Assembly: GCF_002285795.1 (NCBI RefSeq)
Contig: NZ_CP022961.1
Location: forward strand, 186,001 to 250,000
DNA from: Plantactinospora sp. KBS50
GTDB taxonomy: Bacteria; Actinomycetota; Actinomycetes; Mycobacteriales; Micromonosporaceae
Direction of reading: 5' to 3'
Length of the DNA: 64,000 nt
Made by a program: the position numbers and the translations under genes. Numbering within the stretch: position 1 is the stretch's first letter; each line of letters starts with the position of its first letter. Below are positions 26,448-35,290 of this stretch, piece after piece. The notes beneath the pieces are model-generated. The model ran no database searches. It had not been told where the DNA came from and was given only the letters and a program-made list of their open reading frames with translations.

Positions 26448-27347
26448 ATGACCGGAACGGACAGCCACACCCTCGACGTGCCGGGCGCCGTGCTGCACTA
26501 CGACCTGCACCCGGCGCAGCCGGCCGCGGCCGCCCAGCCGGGGACGCCGCCGTACGGGGCGCCCGCGCTGTTGATGATCGGATCGCCGATGACGGCGGCC
26601 GGGTTCACGAGCCTGGCCGCGCGCTTTCCGGACCGGACGGTGGTGACCTACGACCCGCGCGGGGTCGGCCGGAGCACCCGCACCGACCCGAGCGCCGAGA
26701 CCACGCCCGAGCGGCATGCCGACGATCTGCACCGGATCATCTCCGCACTCGGCGCCGGTCCGGTCGACATCTTCGCCAGCAGCGGCGGCGCGGTCAACGC
26801 GCTGGTGCTGGTGGCCCGGCATCCGGAGCAGGTACGCGTGCTGGTCGCGCACGAGCCGCCGAGCGTGCCGGTGCTGCCGGACAGCGAGCCGGCGCACGCC
26901 GCCGTGCTGGACGTCCAGCGGACGTACCAGCGGGACGGCTTCGGCGCGGCGATGGTCAAGTTCATGGCGCTGTCCTCCTGGCAGGGCGAGGTCCCGGCGG
27001 ACTTCGCCGACCGTCCCACGCCGGATCCCACGTCCTTCGGGCTGCCGGCCGACGACGGCTCCCGTGACGACGCCCTGTTCGCCGGGAACCTGGTGAGCTG
27101 CACGCAGCAGCGACCCGACTTCGACGCGTTGCGCGCGGCGTCGACCCGCGTGGTGCTCGCGGCCGGTGTGGAGTCGGCGGGCCAACTCGCCGCCCGCGCC
27201 GCCGCCGCGATCGCCGAGCGGCTCGGCACCGGCGCCGTCGAGTTCCCGAGCAACCACGGCGGTTTCCTCGGCGGCGAGTTCGGCATGCACGGCGACCCCG
27301 ACGGCTTCGCCGCCACCCTGCGCGAGGTGCTGGCCGGCCGGTCCTGA
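26448..27347 (+). CDS. Alpha/beta hydrolase
   Basis: 299 aa from the ATG at 26448, 19 nt after the thiolase stop and so probably in the same transcript. The fold is clear from VVTYDPRGVGRSTR, the nucleophile elbow FASSGGAVNALVLVARHP (S-x-S-G-G type, Ser followed by GG) and HEPPS. The late His is probably in SNHGGFLGG. Members of this group are common in actinobacteria, with unknown esters or hydrolysis substrates. The 3' end runs into an 18-bp tandem repeat. Confidence 0.85.
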   Translation: MTGTDSHTLDVPGAVLHYDLHPAQPAAAAQPGTPPYGAPALLMIGSPMTAAGFTSLAARFPDRTVVTYDPRGVGRSTRTDPSAETTPERHADDLHRIISALGAGPVDIFASSGGAVNALVLVARHPEQVRVLVAHEPPSVPVLPDSEPAHAAVLDVQRTYQRDGFGAAMVKFMALSSWQGEVPADFADRPTPDPTSFGLPADDGSRDDALFAGNLVSCTQQRPDFDALRAASTRVVLAAGVESAGQLAARAAAAIAERLGTGAVEFPSNHGGFLGGEFGMHGDPDGFAATLREVLAGRS

Positions 27348-27426
27348 GCCGGCGGGTTCCGAGCCGTCCGGTCCCGAGCCGGCGGGTTCCGAGCCGTCCG
27401 GTCGTGAGCCGTCCGGTCCCGAGCCG
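27340..27426. repeat. Tandem repeat over the hydrolase stop codon
   Basis: Imperfect ~15-18-bp units of the type GGTCCCGAGCCGTCC begin at the stop region GGTCCTGAGCCGG of the hydrolase gene and fill the gap up to the convergent PBP gene. The stop-like TGA becomes CGA in later copies. Confidence 0.75.
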
Positions 27427-27429
27427 GTC

Positions 27430-29904
27430 CTACTGGCCGCGGGACGGCCGTACGCTGCGCGGCGGGCTCGGGGTGATGGAGATGATGCGGCTGCGGGTGG
27501 GCGTCGGCAGCGGGGTCGGGCTGGTGCTCGCGCAGGGCTGCTCGTCGCAGGTCGGCTCGGGCTCACTCGGGCTCGGCCCGGGCGTGGTCGCGCTCGGTTC
27601 GACGGGGCTCGGCGTCGGCGACGGCGGCGACGGGCTGGGCTCCGGCGCGTCGTTCGGGAACTTCGGCTCCTTGAACCGGTACCTGTCCGGATCGAGCTTG
27701 AGCGCGGCCGTCGCCTGCTCCATGAACTGCCGCCAGATCGGTGCCGGCCCGGTCGCGCCGTACACCTCGTAGCTGCCGTCCCTGGTCTTCAGCGGCTTGC
27801 CGTCGGTGGTGCCCAGCCAGACCGCGGCGGCCAGCGCACCGGTGTAGCCGACCATCCAGGTGTGCACGTTCTGGGTGGTGCTCTGGCCGGCCTGCCAGGT
27901 GCCGGTCTTGCCGGCCGAGTCCCAGCCGTTGCCCAGCTTGGCCGCCCGGACCCGCCGCAGCGTCCAGTTGAGCTGGTTGACCGCCTCGTCGTCGAGCCCG
28001 AGGTCGGTCTGCGTCAGCTGCTCGTCGAAGATATGCTCGTCGTCCTTCTCCACCGACCGGACGAAGTGCGCGTCGGCGCGCTTGCCGCCGGCCGCGAACG
28101 TCGCCATCCCGTTGGCGTGGTCCTGCACGGTGATGCCGTACTGGCCGATGCCGACCTCGGTGCTGAACTGCTTCGCCGTCTCCGCGGCCGGCTGGTCACG
28201 CAACGGCACCCGCTTCGGCTGCGGGTCGCCCGGCAGGTCGCGCCACATCGAGTCAACCCCGGCCCGGGTGGCCATGTCGATCACCTTGGCCTTGCCGAGC
28301 TGCTCGGTCAGCTCGAAGTAGGTGACGTTCAACGAGGCGACGGTGGCCTCCCAGAGCGCGCAGTTCGGCTGGCAGGCGGCATGCTCGGCGTTGCGGATCG
28401 GGCCGGCGGCGCTGCCCTTCGTGCGGCCCGACCCGGGGAACTCCTTGGTGTCCGGGGAGTTGAAGCGCTGCTTCACCGAGATGCCGTCCTGCACGGCGGC
28501 GGCCAGGTCGTACACCTTGAACGACGACCCGGGCGGATGCTGGCCGAAGCCGCGGGCCGCGCCGTTCTCGTCGTAGTACCACCCGGCGTAGTCGGCGCCG
28601 GTGCCGGAGCTTCCGCCGTAGTAGCCCAGCACCCGTCCGGTGCCCGGCTGCACCGCCACCAGCGCGGCCTGCCAGTTCTTCGGCTGGCCGCGCACCTGCG
28701 CGGGCGCGCTGTCGCGGCGGATGTCGGCGGACGCCTCCGCGACGTCCTGGACCCGCTTGTCGATCGTGGTCACGATCTTGAAGCCGCCGTTCGGCAGGTA
28801 GTCGGCGGGCTTGCCCTGGAACGGCTCGACCTGCCGCAGCTCGCTGAGCACGTGCTTCACCACGAGCCCGGTCGGCCGGTCCAGGCCGGACTGCCCCGCG
28901 TCGGGGTCGAACGGCTTCACGGTGTCCGGATAGGCCAGTTCGGCCGCCTGGTCCGGGGTCAGGTAGTTCAGCTTCACCATCCCGTCGCGGATGTAGTTCC
29001 ACCTGTTGATCGAGTTCTGCCGGGCCAGCGGGTTGCGGCGCGGGTCGTACCCGGGCTCGCCGTCGGGGTCCTCCGGATTGGCCTCCGGCTGCTTGACCAT
29101 CGCGCACAGCACCATCGCCTCGGCCACCGTCAGTTGGCGGTCGGCCGGCGCGTCGCGGCGCACGGTCTTGCCGAAGTACGCCTGCGCCGCGGCCTCGATC
29201 CCGTACGCGCCGCGCCCGAACGGCACGGTGTTCAGGTAGAAGCCGAGGATCTCCTGCTTGCTGTACGCGTCGTCCAGCTTCCACGCGATGACCGCCTCGC
29301 GCAGCTTGCGGGAGTAGGTGACGCCCTTGAGGTCGGCGGCCACCCGGGCGTACTGCTGGGTGATCGTGGAGGCGCCCTGCCGTTGCCCGCCGGTCAGGTT
29401 CGACCAGGCGGCCCGCAGGACGCCGGAGAAGTCGATGCCCGGGTTCCGCCAGAACGTGCGGTCCTCGGCGGCCACGATGGCCTGCTTGGGGGCGTCGTTC
29501 ATCTGGTCGTACGGCACGATCGTGCGGTTCTCGGAGCCGAGCGTCGCCATCGGGGTCCGGCCGTCGCTGTAGTAGACGGTGGTCGACTCCGGCAGCCGCA
29601 GGTCGACGGGCGTGGGCACACTGTCCACGTAGTAGATCCCGCCGATCAGGCCGAACCCGGCGAGGACCGCGAGCACCGCCAGGCCGACCAGCAGGCGCCG
29701 GCGCCAGCGGTGGTCGCGGGGCGCCGCGGGTGGGCGGGATGCGCCGGCCGCCGGGCGGGGTACGCCGGCCGCGGGGCGGATCATGCCGGCTGCGGGGCGG
29801 GATGCGCCGGCTGCGGGGCGGGATGCGCCGGCTGCCGGGCGTGGTGTGCCGGCGGGCTGCCGCGGTGTGCCGGCGGCGCTGTCGTGGGGACCGGTGGAAG
29901 GCAC
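27430..29904 (-). CDS. Class A penicillin-binding protein (transglycosylase/transpeptidase)
   Basis: 824-aa bifunctional peptidoglycan synthase from a GTG at 29904. Cytoplasmic residues 1-70 contain PRPAAGAS-type repeats. One membrane segment spans 71-93. The GT51 domain follows, with the catalytic Glu in AAEDRTFWRNPGIDFSGVLRA, GASTITQQYAR and RKLREAVIAWKLD. The transpeptidase domain has the SxxK motif SSFKVYDLAAAV, SLN in VASLNVTYFE and KTGT in SAGKTGTWQ. A long Pro/Ser/Thr/Glu tail ends the protein outside the cell. It stands alone between a tandem-repeat gap and the divergent ArsR gene. The start is weakly supported by ribosome-site evidence. Confidence 0.92.
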   Translation of the reverse strand: MPSTGPHDSAAGTPRQPAGTPRPAAGASRPAAGASRPAAGMIRPAAGVPRPAAGASRPPAAPRDHRWRRRLLVGLAVLAVLAGFGLIGGIYYVDSVPTPVDLRLPESTTVYYSDGRTPMATLGSENRTIVPYDQMNDAPKQAIVAAEDRTFWRNPGIDFSGVLRAAWSNLTGGQRQGASTITQQYARVAADLKGVTYSRKLREAVIAWKLDDAYSKQEILGFYLNTVPFGRGAYGIEAAAQAYFGKTVRRDAPADRQLTVAEAMVLCAMVKQPEANPEDPDGEPGYDPRRNPLARQNSINRWNYIRDGMVKLNYLTPDQAAELAYPDTVKPFDPDAGQSGLDRPTGLVVKHVLSELRQVEPFQGKPADYLPNGGFKIVTTIDKRVQDVAEASADIRRDSAPAQVRGQPKNWQAALVAVQPGTGRVLGYYGGSSGTGADYAGWYYDENGAARGFGQHPPGSSFKVYDLAAAVQDGISVKQRFNSPDTKEFPGSGRTKGSAAGPIRNAEHAACQPNCALWEATVASLNVTYFELTEQLGKAKVIDMATRAGVDSMWRDLPGDPQPKRVPLRDQPAAETAKQFSTEVGIGQYGITVQDHANGMATFAAGGKRADAHFVRSVEKDDEHIFDEQLTQTDLGLDDEAVNQLNWTLRRVRAAKLGNGWDSAGKTGTWQAGQSTTQNVHTWMVGYTGALAAAVWLGTTDGKPLKTRDGSYEVYGATGPAPIWRQFMEQATAALKLDPDRYRFKEPKFPNDAPEPSPSPPSPTPSPVEPSATTPGPSPSEPEPTCDEQPCASTSPTPLPTPTRSRIISITPSPPRSVRPSRGQ

Positions 29905-30017
29905 CCGTACATGGTGACGGCTGCCGGGCGTCCGCGCCCGTTACCCGGCGGCCGATCTGCCGAATCTTCCGCGACCGGCCGGCCGGCTGGTCCGCCGGAC
30001 CACCCTCAAATAATTGT

Positions 30018-30046
30018 TTGACAGTTCCTCGCGGAGGTGTCAACCT
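30018..30046 (+). promoter_or_regulatory. Promoter of the ArsR-MFS operon
   Basis: TTGACA at 30018-30023 with a weak -10 (CAACCT at 30041-30046) 17 nt on. The AT-rich TAATTGTTTGACA around it is a possible ArsR-type operator. The GGAGGT at 30032 and ACCTCC at 30043 form a small dyad. Confidence 0.4.
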
Positions 30047-30052
30047 CCAAAC

Positions 30053-30622
30053 ATGTCTTTGGGAGATGGGTCGGACGGGAATCACCCGGCCGGCACGCCG
30101 CAGGAGAGCACCATCCGGCTGCGGGCACTGGCGCATCCGGTCCGGCTGCGCATCCTCTCGCTGCTCACCGGCGCGCCGCTGACCGCCGCCGAGGTGGCCC
30201 GGGAACTCGACCTGACGCACGCCAACGCGAGCTACCACCTGCGTCAACTGCTCGCCGCCGGCGCCATCGTGGTCACCGCGCAGGAGCGCATCCGGGGCGG
30301 CGCGGCCAAGCGCTACCGGTACGACCCGGACCGCGACCGCGACCGCGAGCGCGACGAGCGGGCGAAACACGACCACCAGGGTCAGCGGGTGGTGTACGAG
30401 GCGGTGTCCACTGAACTGCGCCGCCGGGCCGAGCACCGTCGGGCCGGCGGCACGGGTCACCTCGCCGACGCCGAACTGTGGGTCGACCCCGAGGTCTGGG
30501 CCGAGGTACGCGAGCAGGTCGCCGACGCGATGGTGCGGTTGCACCGGGCCGCCCGGGCGCCCCGGTCGCCGGGAACGACGCACGTCAACGCCACGGTTGC
30601 GCTCTTCGAGATGGAGGACTGA
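30053..30622 (+). CDS. ArsR-family winged-helix regulator
   Basis: 189 aa from the ATG at 30053, possibly leaderless. The N-terminal half is an ArsR-type winged helix: IRLRALAHPVRLRILSLLTG, LTAAEVARELDLTHANASYHLRQLLAAGAIVV with the recognition helix. No metal-binding CVC motif of ArsR/SmtB is seen, so it probably senses a small molecule or works by partner binding. A DRDRDRERDER stretch near residue 95 reflects a short DNA repeat. The stop TGATG overlaps the start of the MFS gene by 1 nt, so the two are translationally coupled and the regulator likely controls the exporter. Confidence 0.85.
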   Translation: MSLGDGSDGNHPAGTPQESTIRLRALAHPVRLRILSLLTGAPLTAAEVARELDLTHANASYHLRQLLAAGAIVVTAQERIRGGAAKRYRYDPDRDRDRERDERAKHDHQGQRVVYEAVSTELRRRAEHRRAGGTGHLADAELWVDPEVWAEVREQVADAMVRLHRAARAPRSPGTTHVNATVALFEMED

Positions 30623-31962
30623 TGTTCGCCCCGCTGCGGTACGCCGCGTTCCGCTACCTGGCCCTCGGCCGGATGATCAACGTGCTGGGCAACGCCGTGG
30701 CGCCGATCGCGCTGGCCTTCGCCGTACTCGATCTCACCGGCTCGGTGCGCGACCTGGGGCTGGTGGTCGGCGCCCGGTCCCTGATGAACGTGATCTTCGT
30801 GCTCTTCGGCGGCGTGCTGGCCGACCGGTTGCCCCGTCGGGTGGTGCTGGTCGGCTCCAACGCGCTCGGCGCGCTCACCCAGGGGATCGTGGCGGCGCTC
30901 GTGCTCACCGGCACCGCGTCGATCCCGCTGCTGCTGGCGCTGAGCGCCGCGAACGGGCTGGTCAGCGCCCTCGCCCAGCCGGCGTCGGCCGCGCTCACCC
31001 CGCAGACCGTGCCCGGGGAGCTGATCCAGCCGGCCAACGCGATCAACCGGCTCGGCATCAACACCGCGATGATCAGCGGTGCCGCGGTCGGCGGCATCCT
31101 GGTCGCGGCCGTCGGCCCGGGCTGGGGACTGGCCGCCGACGCCGTGACGTTCGGGCTCTCCGCGCTGGCGTTCGTGCGGATCCGCGTACCGTCCGTGGTG
31201 ACCGACCCGGGCGGCGCGCGCCGGAGCGTCCTGGCCGACCTGCGGGTGGGCTGGTCGGAGTTTTCCGGCCGGACCTGGCTCTGGGCGGTGGTGCTGGGCT
31301 TCATGGTGCTCAACGCGAGCCTCGCGGGCGGGGTCAACGTGCTCGGGCCGGCGGTGGCCGACGAGACGGTGGGCCGCAGCGCCTGGGGACTGGTGCTCGC
31401 CGCCGAGGCCGCCGGCATGATCGTGGGCGGCCTGGTGGCGCTGCGGGTACGGGTGCGCCGGCTGCTGCGGTTCGGGGTCGCCTGCATGTTCGCCGAGGCG
31501 CTGCTGCTGCTCGGCCTGGCCCTGGCGCCTCGGGTGTTCGTGCTGGTGCCGGCCGCGATGATCGTGGGGATGGCGGTGGAGCAGTTCGCGGTGGCCTGGG
31601 AGACCTCGATGGCCCAGCACATCCCGCCGGACCGGCTGGCCCGGGTCTACTCGTACGACATGCTGGGCTCGTTCGTCGCGATCCCGCTGGGGCAGGTCGT
31701 CGTCGGACCCGCCGCGGCGGTCTTCGGGAACCGCGACACGCTGCTCGGCGCGGCCGTCCTGGTGGTCCTCTCGGTGCTCGGCATGCTGGCGAGCCGGGAC
31801 GTCCGGCGACTTCCGGCCGGCGCCCCGGCGACCGGGAAGCCGACGGGCGACGGGCCGGCGGGCGACGGGCGGGTAGGGGGCGAACCGGTGGGTGGGCTGC
31901 CGGCCACGGCGGCCGGCCCGGAGCGGGCCGGCGCGGTCCCCGTCGCGGCCGACCCGGCATAG
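30622..31962 (+). CDS. MFS exporter
   Basis: 446-aa major facilitator protein with about 12 hydrophobic segments. Early residues FRYLALGRMINVLGNAVAPIALAFAVLDLTGS and ADRLPRRVVLVGSNALGAL (MFS motif A-like loop between segments 2 and 3) are typical of drug or siderophore exporters. ALAQPASAALTPQTVPGELIQPANAINRL is a usual loop of this group. The C-terminal tail GKPTGDGPAGDGRVGGEPVGG is repeat-derived and probably disordered. It is coupled to the ArsR gene, suggesting efflux of a compound sensed by that protein. The substrate is unknown. Confidence 0.87.
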   Translation: MFAPLRYAAFRYLALGRMINVLGNAVAPIALAFAVLDLTGSVRDLGLVVGARSLMNVIFVLFGGVLADRLPRRVVLVGSNALGALTQGIVAALVLTGTASIPLLLALSAANGLVSALAQPASAALTPQTVPGELIQPANAINRLGINTAMISGAAVGGILVAAVGPGWGLAADAVTFGLSALAFVRIRVPSVVTDPGGARRSVLADLRVGWSEFSGRTWLWAVVLGFMVLNASLAGGVNVLGPAVADETVGRSAWGLVLAAEAAGMIVGGLVALRVRVRRLLRFGVACMFAEALLLLGLALAPRVFVLVPAAMIVGMAVEQFAVAWETSMAQHIPPDRLARVYSYDMLGSFVAIPLGQVVVGPAAAVFGNRDTLLGAAVLVVLSVLGMLASRDVRRLPAGAPATGKPTGDGPAGDGRVGGEPVGGLPATAAGPERAGAVPVAADPA

Positions 31963-31976
31963 CCCTCCCCCGGGGC

Positions 31977-32018
31977 GTGCCTCCTGGATCTCCGGCTCCG
32001 CGGCGACCCAGGAGGCAC
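31977..32018 (+). terminator. 11-bp stem-loop between MFS and purB
   Basis: GTGCCTCCTGG (31977-31987) pairs with CCAGGAGGCAC (32008-32018) across a 20-nt loop, just before the purB -10. Confidence 0.65.
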
Positions 32019-32022
32019 ACCC

Positions 32023-32028
32023 TACAAT
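32023..32028 (+). promoter_or_regulatory. -10 element of purB
   Basis: TACAAT lies 8 nt before the GTG start with no Shine-Dalgarno, consistent with a leaderless or near-leaderless purB mRNA. Confidence 0.55.
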
Positions 32029-32036
32029 CGGCAGCC

Positions 32037-33461
32037 GTGACCGCGATTCCGAACGTCCTGGCCGCCCGTTACGCATCACCTGAGCTGGCCGCGCTCTGGT
32101 CCCCGGAGGAGAAGATCCGGATGGAGCGCCGGCTGTGGGTGGCGGTGCTGCGGGCGCAGCGCGACCTCGGGGTGCCGGTCCCGGACGGCGTCGTCGAGGC
32201 GTACGAGCGGGTGCTGGACCAGGTCGACCTGGCGTCGATCGCGGAGCGGGAGCGGGTCACCCGGCACGACGTGAAGGCGCGGATCGAGGAGTTCAGCGCG
32301 CTGGCCGGGTACGAACACGTGCACAAGGGGATGACCTCCCGGGACCTGACCGAGAACGTCGAGCAGCTCCAGGTCCGGGCGTCGCTGGAGCTGATCCGGG
32401 ACCGGGTGGTGGCGGCGCTGGCCCGGTTGGCCTGGCTCGCGCACGAGCACTCCGCCCTGGTCATGGCCGGCCGGTCGCACAACGTGGCGGCCCAGGCGAC
32501 CACGCTGGGCAAGCGGTTCGGTTCGGCGGCCGAGGAACTGCTCATCGCGTACGAGCGGCTGGCCGACCTGCTCGGCCGCTACCCGCTGCGCGGCATCAAG
32601 GGGCCGGTGGGTACCGCCGCCGACCAGCTCGACCTGTTCGACGGCGACGCCGACAAGGTCGCCGAGCTGGAACGGCGGGTCGCCGGACACCTCGGCTTCT
32701 CCCGGGTGCTGAACAGCGTGGGGCAGGTCTACCCGCGCTCGCTGGACCTGGACGTGCTGTCGGCGCTGGCGCAGACCGCCGCGGCGCCGTCGTCGCTGGC
32801 CACCACCATCCGGCTGATGGTCGGGCAGGAACTGGTCACCGAGGGCTTCCGGCCGGGCCAGGTGGGTTCCAGCGCGATGCCGCACAAGATGAACACCCGC
32901 TCCTCGGAGCGGGTCAACGGGCTGGCCGTGGTGATCCGCGGCTACCTGTCGATGGTGGGCGAGCTGGCCGGCGACCAGTGGAACGAGGGCGACGTGTCCT
33001 GTTCGGTGGTGCGCCGGGTGGCGCTGCCGGACGCGTTCTTCGCCGCCGACGGGCTGTTCCAGACCTTCCTGACGGTGCTGGACGAGTTCGGGGCGTACCC
33101 GGCGGTGATCGCCCGGGAGTTGGACCGCTACCTGCCGTTCCTGGCCACCACCAGGATCCTGGTCGGCGCGGTGCGCCGGGGCGTCGGCCGGGAGGTCGCG
33201 CACGAGGTGATCAAGGAGCACGCGGTGGCCGTGGCGCTGGCCATGCGGGAGAAGGGCACGGTCGAGAACGACCTGTTCGACCGGCTGGCCGCCGACGGAC
33301 GGCTGGGCCTGTCCCGGGCCGAGATCGACGAGCTGGTGGCGGATCAGTCGGCCTTCATCGGGGTGGCCCGCGACCAGGTGGACGCCGTCACCCGGCGGAT
33401 CTCCGAGGTGGTCACCGCCCACCCCGAGGCCGCCGCCTACAGCCCGCCGCCGATCCTCTGA
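32037..33461 (+). CDS. purB: Adenylosuccinate lyase
   Basis: 474-aa enzyme of the fumarase/aspartase superfamily that removes fumarate from SAICAR and from adenylosuccinate, acting in both purine synthesis and AMP formation. From the GTG at 32037 the sequence has YASPELAALWSPEEKIRMERRLW, the Thr-Ser motif HKGMTSRDLTENVEQLQV, catalytic-region His in AGRSHNVAAQATTLGKRF, and the superfamily signature GSSAMPHKMNTRSSERV containing the catalytic Ser. The length matches the family. It lies 0.9 kb before purSQL and is transcribed the same way from its own promoter. Its stop is followed by CCGGCTG repeats. Confidence 0.95.
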   Translation: MTAIPNVLAARYASPELAALWSPEEKIRMERRLWVAVLRAQRDLGVPVPDGVVEAYERVLDQVDLASIAERERVTRHDVKARIEEFSALAGYEHVHKGMTSRDLTENVEQLQVRASLELIRDRVVAALARLAWLAHEHSALVMAGRSHNVAAQATTLGKRFGSAAEELLIAYERLADLLGRYPLRGIKGPVGTAADQLDLFDGDADKVAELERRVAGHLGFSRVLNSVGQVYPRSLDLDVLSALAQTAAAPSSLATTIRLMVGQELVTEGFRPGQVGSSAMPHKMNTRSSERVNGLAVVIRGYLSMVGELAGDQWNEGDVSCSVVRRVALPDAFFAADGLFQTFLTVLDEFGAYPAVIARELDRYLPFLATTRILVGAVRRGVGREVAHEVIKEHAVAVALAMREKGTVENDLFDRLAADGRLGLSRAEIDELVADQSAFIGVARDQVDAVTRRISEVVTAHPEAAAYSPPPIL

Positions 33462-33540
33462 CCGGCTGCCGGCTGCCGGCTGCCGGATGGCCGATGCCGG
33501 ATGGCGGATGGCGGGTCGCCGGTCGCCGCCGCCGGCTGGT
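33458..33540. repeat. 7-bp repeats after the purB stop
   Basis: CCGGCTG units begin right at the TGA of purB (CTGACCGGCTGCCGGCTG) and decay into GGATGGC/CGATGCC variants up to the end of the convergent YbjQ-like gene. Confidence 0.75.
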
Positions 33541-33542
33541 GA

Positions 33543-33998
33543 TCAGTCGGGCCGGGTGGGTGTCTCTCCGGCGGTACGCAGGTTCGGCGCGCTCGGCGCC
33601 TCGGCGATAGCGCCCGAGTCGATGGGTTCGGCCGGGTGCGCGGTCTCGGCGGCCACCAGCGGCTGGTCCGGTGCCGGTGCGGCCGGGGACCGGTAGGCGA
33701 CCACGGCGGTGCCGTAGGCGCACACCTCCATCCACATCTCGCCCACCTCGCGGTGCTCGAACCGCATCCCGAGCACCGCGTTGGCGCCGAGCCGCCGGGC
33801 CTCCTCGCCGAGCCGGGCGACGGCATCGGTGCGCCACCGGGTCAGGTTCTCCGGCGCCGCCGGGTCGTAGGCACCGCCGCGCAGGCTCTTCACCCCCTCC
33901 CGGTAGACGTTCCGGGTCCGGGCCTGGGAGGAGACGACCTGGCCGAGGACTTCGCGGATCTCGTACCCCGGGAGGTGGTCCATCGTCACGACCAGCAC
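33543..33998 (-). CDS. YbjQ/UPF0145-family heavy-metal-binding-domain protein
   Basis: 151 aa from a GTG at 33998; an ATG at 33983 is also possible. The core HLPGYEIREVLGQVVSSQARTRNVYREGVKSLRGGAY, then EARRLGANAVLGMRFEHREVGEMWMEVCAYGTAVV, is the UPF0145 fold that forms pentamers in E. coli YbjQ. The C-terminal ~45 residues are Pro/Ala-rich and poorly conserved. The function of the family is unknown. It is divergent from purS with a 350-bp region between that holds DnaA-box-like sites. Confidence 0.85.
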   Translation of the reverse strand: MLVVTMDHLPGYEIREVLGQVVSSQARTRNVYREGVKSLRGGAYDPAAPENLTRWRTDAVARLGEEARRLGANAVLGMRFEHREVGEMWMEVCAYGTAVVAYRSPAAPAPDQPLVAAETAHPAEPIDSGAIAEAPSAPNLRTAGETPTRPD

Positions 33999-34167
33999 GG
34001 TTTCGATGCTCGCAGACCGGGTCGGCGGTATTTGCGAAGCATGTTCACGTGGCCGCATGCTGCAAAACCGGCGTCCCCGGACAAGACGCGCCGGACCTCC
34101 GGTACCGCGCAAGAGGCGACAGTCCGGCGCTAACCGCTCAGCCGGCCGGCGGCCCTCGAACGCCCCC

Positions 34168-34243
34168 TGTGGACAGCGTGACGCGCCGCTTGCGCAGGGT
34201 GTCGTCTATCGATGAAGACAAGTTATCCACAGGGTTGTCCACA
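34168..34243. promoter_or_regulatory. Three DnaA-box-like sites upstream of purS
   Basis: TTATCCACA (34223-34231), TTGTCCACA (34235-34243) and, in reverse, CTGTCCACA (34168-34176) lie in the 350-bp gap between the YbjQ-like gene and purS. The first is the perfect E. coli consensus and the second the actinobacterial form. No dnaA or dnaN is near, so this is not oriC; it may titrate DnaA or link purine synthesis to replication. The rest of the 33999-34349 gap holds only the purS promoter region. Confidence 0.65.
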
Positions 34244-34281
34244 GGCTGCCGGGTGGTGCGTGGTTGGGCGCTCCTGCCAGG

Positions 34282-34287
34282 TAGGCT
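34282..34287 (+). promoter_or_regulatory. Probable -10 of purSQL
   Basis: TAGGCT, 62 nt before the purS start. No convincing -35 is seen. Confidence 0.4.
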
Positions 34288-34349
34288 GGGGCGCGCTCGG
34301 CCCGTTGGGGGCCGGCATCCGCGCTGCCCCAACCCGTCAGGAGTGCCCC

Positions 34350-34610
34350 GTGCCTCGCGTCGTGGTCGACGTCATGCTCAAGCCGGAGATCCTCGACCCG
34401 CAGGGTCAGGCCGTCGCTAACGCGCTGCCCAGCCTCGGTGTCAACGATGTGGCGTCGGTGCGGATCGGCCGGCGCATCGAGCTGGAGTTCACCGGTCAAC
34501 CCGACCTTGATCAGGTGCGCTCGCTCGCCGACAAGCTGCTCGCCAACCCCGTGATCGAGGACTTCACGGTGCGGGTGGCGGAGCCCGGCGAGGCCGCGGT
34601 GACGCCATGA
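34350..34610 (+). CDS. purS: FGAM synthase subunit PurS
   Basis: 86-aa small subunit needed to join PurQ and PurL into active phosphoribosylformylglycinamidine synthase. From the GTG at 34350 with CAGGAG upstream it reads [29 protein letters not shown], the family opening, then [11 protein letters not shown] and the dimer-forming C-terminal [11 protein letters not shown]. It overlaps purQ by 4 nt (ATGA), so translation is coupled. Confidence 0.95.
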   Translation: MPRVVVDVMLKPEILDPQGQAVANALPSLGVNDVASVRIGRRIELEFTGQPDLDQVRSLADKLLANPVIEDFTVRVAEPGEAAVTP

Positions 34611-35290
34611 GCCCGCGCATCGGTGTGGTGACCTTTCCCGGTTCCCTCGATGACGGCGACGCGGCCCGGGCGGTGCGGATCGCCGGCGCCGAGGCGGTCC
34701 GGCTCTGGCACGCCGATCCCGAGCTGCACGGCGTGGATGCGGTGGTGCTGCCCGGCGGCTTCTCGTACGGGGACTACCTGCGGTGCGGCGCCATCGCCCG
34801 GTTCGCGCCGGTGATGCGCACGCTTGTCGACGCCGCCCGCGACGGCCTGCCGGTGCTCGGCGTCTGCAACGGCTTCCAGATCCTCTGCGAGGCGCACCTG
34901 CTGCCCGGCGCGCTCACCCGCAACGGGCACCTGCACTTCCGCAACCGCGACCAGGTGCTGCGCGTCGAGGCCAACGGCACCGCGTGGACCAACGCGTTCC
35001 ACCCCCAGCAGGAGATCCTGATCCCGGTGAAGAACGGCGAGGGCCGGTACGTCGCCGATGAGCGGACCCTGGACGAGTTGGCGGCGCAGGGCCGGATCGT
35101 CGCCCGCTACCTGGGGGAGAACCCGAACGGCTCGCAGCGGGACATCGCGGCGATCTCCAACGAGGCCGGCAACGTGGTCGGCATCATGCCGCACCCGGAA
35201 CACGCCGTCGAGGAGCTGACCGGGCCGTCGCTGGACGGGCTCGGCTTCTTCACGTCGATTCTCAAGCACCTGGCGGGAGCGCCGGCATGA
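34607..35290 (+). CDS. purQ: FGAM synthase glutaminase subunit PurQ
   Basis: 227-aa class I glutamine amidotransferase supplying ammonia to PurL. Signature: [40 protein letters not shown], the nucleophile Cys in [20 protein letters not shown], and the His/Glu pair in [12 protein letters not shown] near the C-terminus. The gene overlaps purS and purL by ATGA. The length matches the small-type PurQ used with PurS and small PurL. Confidence 0.95.
   Translation: MSPRIGVVTFPGSLDDGDAARAVRIAGAEAVRLWHADPELHGVDAVVLPGGFSYGDYLRCGAIARFAPVMRTLVDAARDGLPVLGVCNGFQILCEAHLLPGALTRNGHLHFRNRDQVLRVEANGTAWTNAFHPQQEILIPVKNGEGRYVADERTLDELAAQGRIVARYLGENPNGSQRDIAAISNEAGNVVGIMPHPEHAVEELTGPSLDGLGFFTSILKHLAGAPA

Noticed and set aside
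34168..34243. DnaA boxes considered as a replication origin
   Set aside because: Only three boxes and none of dnaA, dnaN, parA or rpmH nearby; the region lies before purS.
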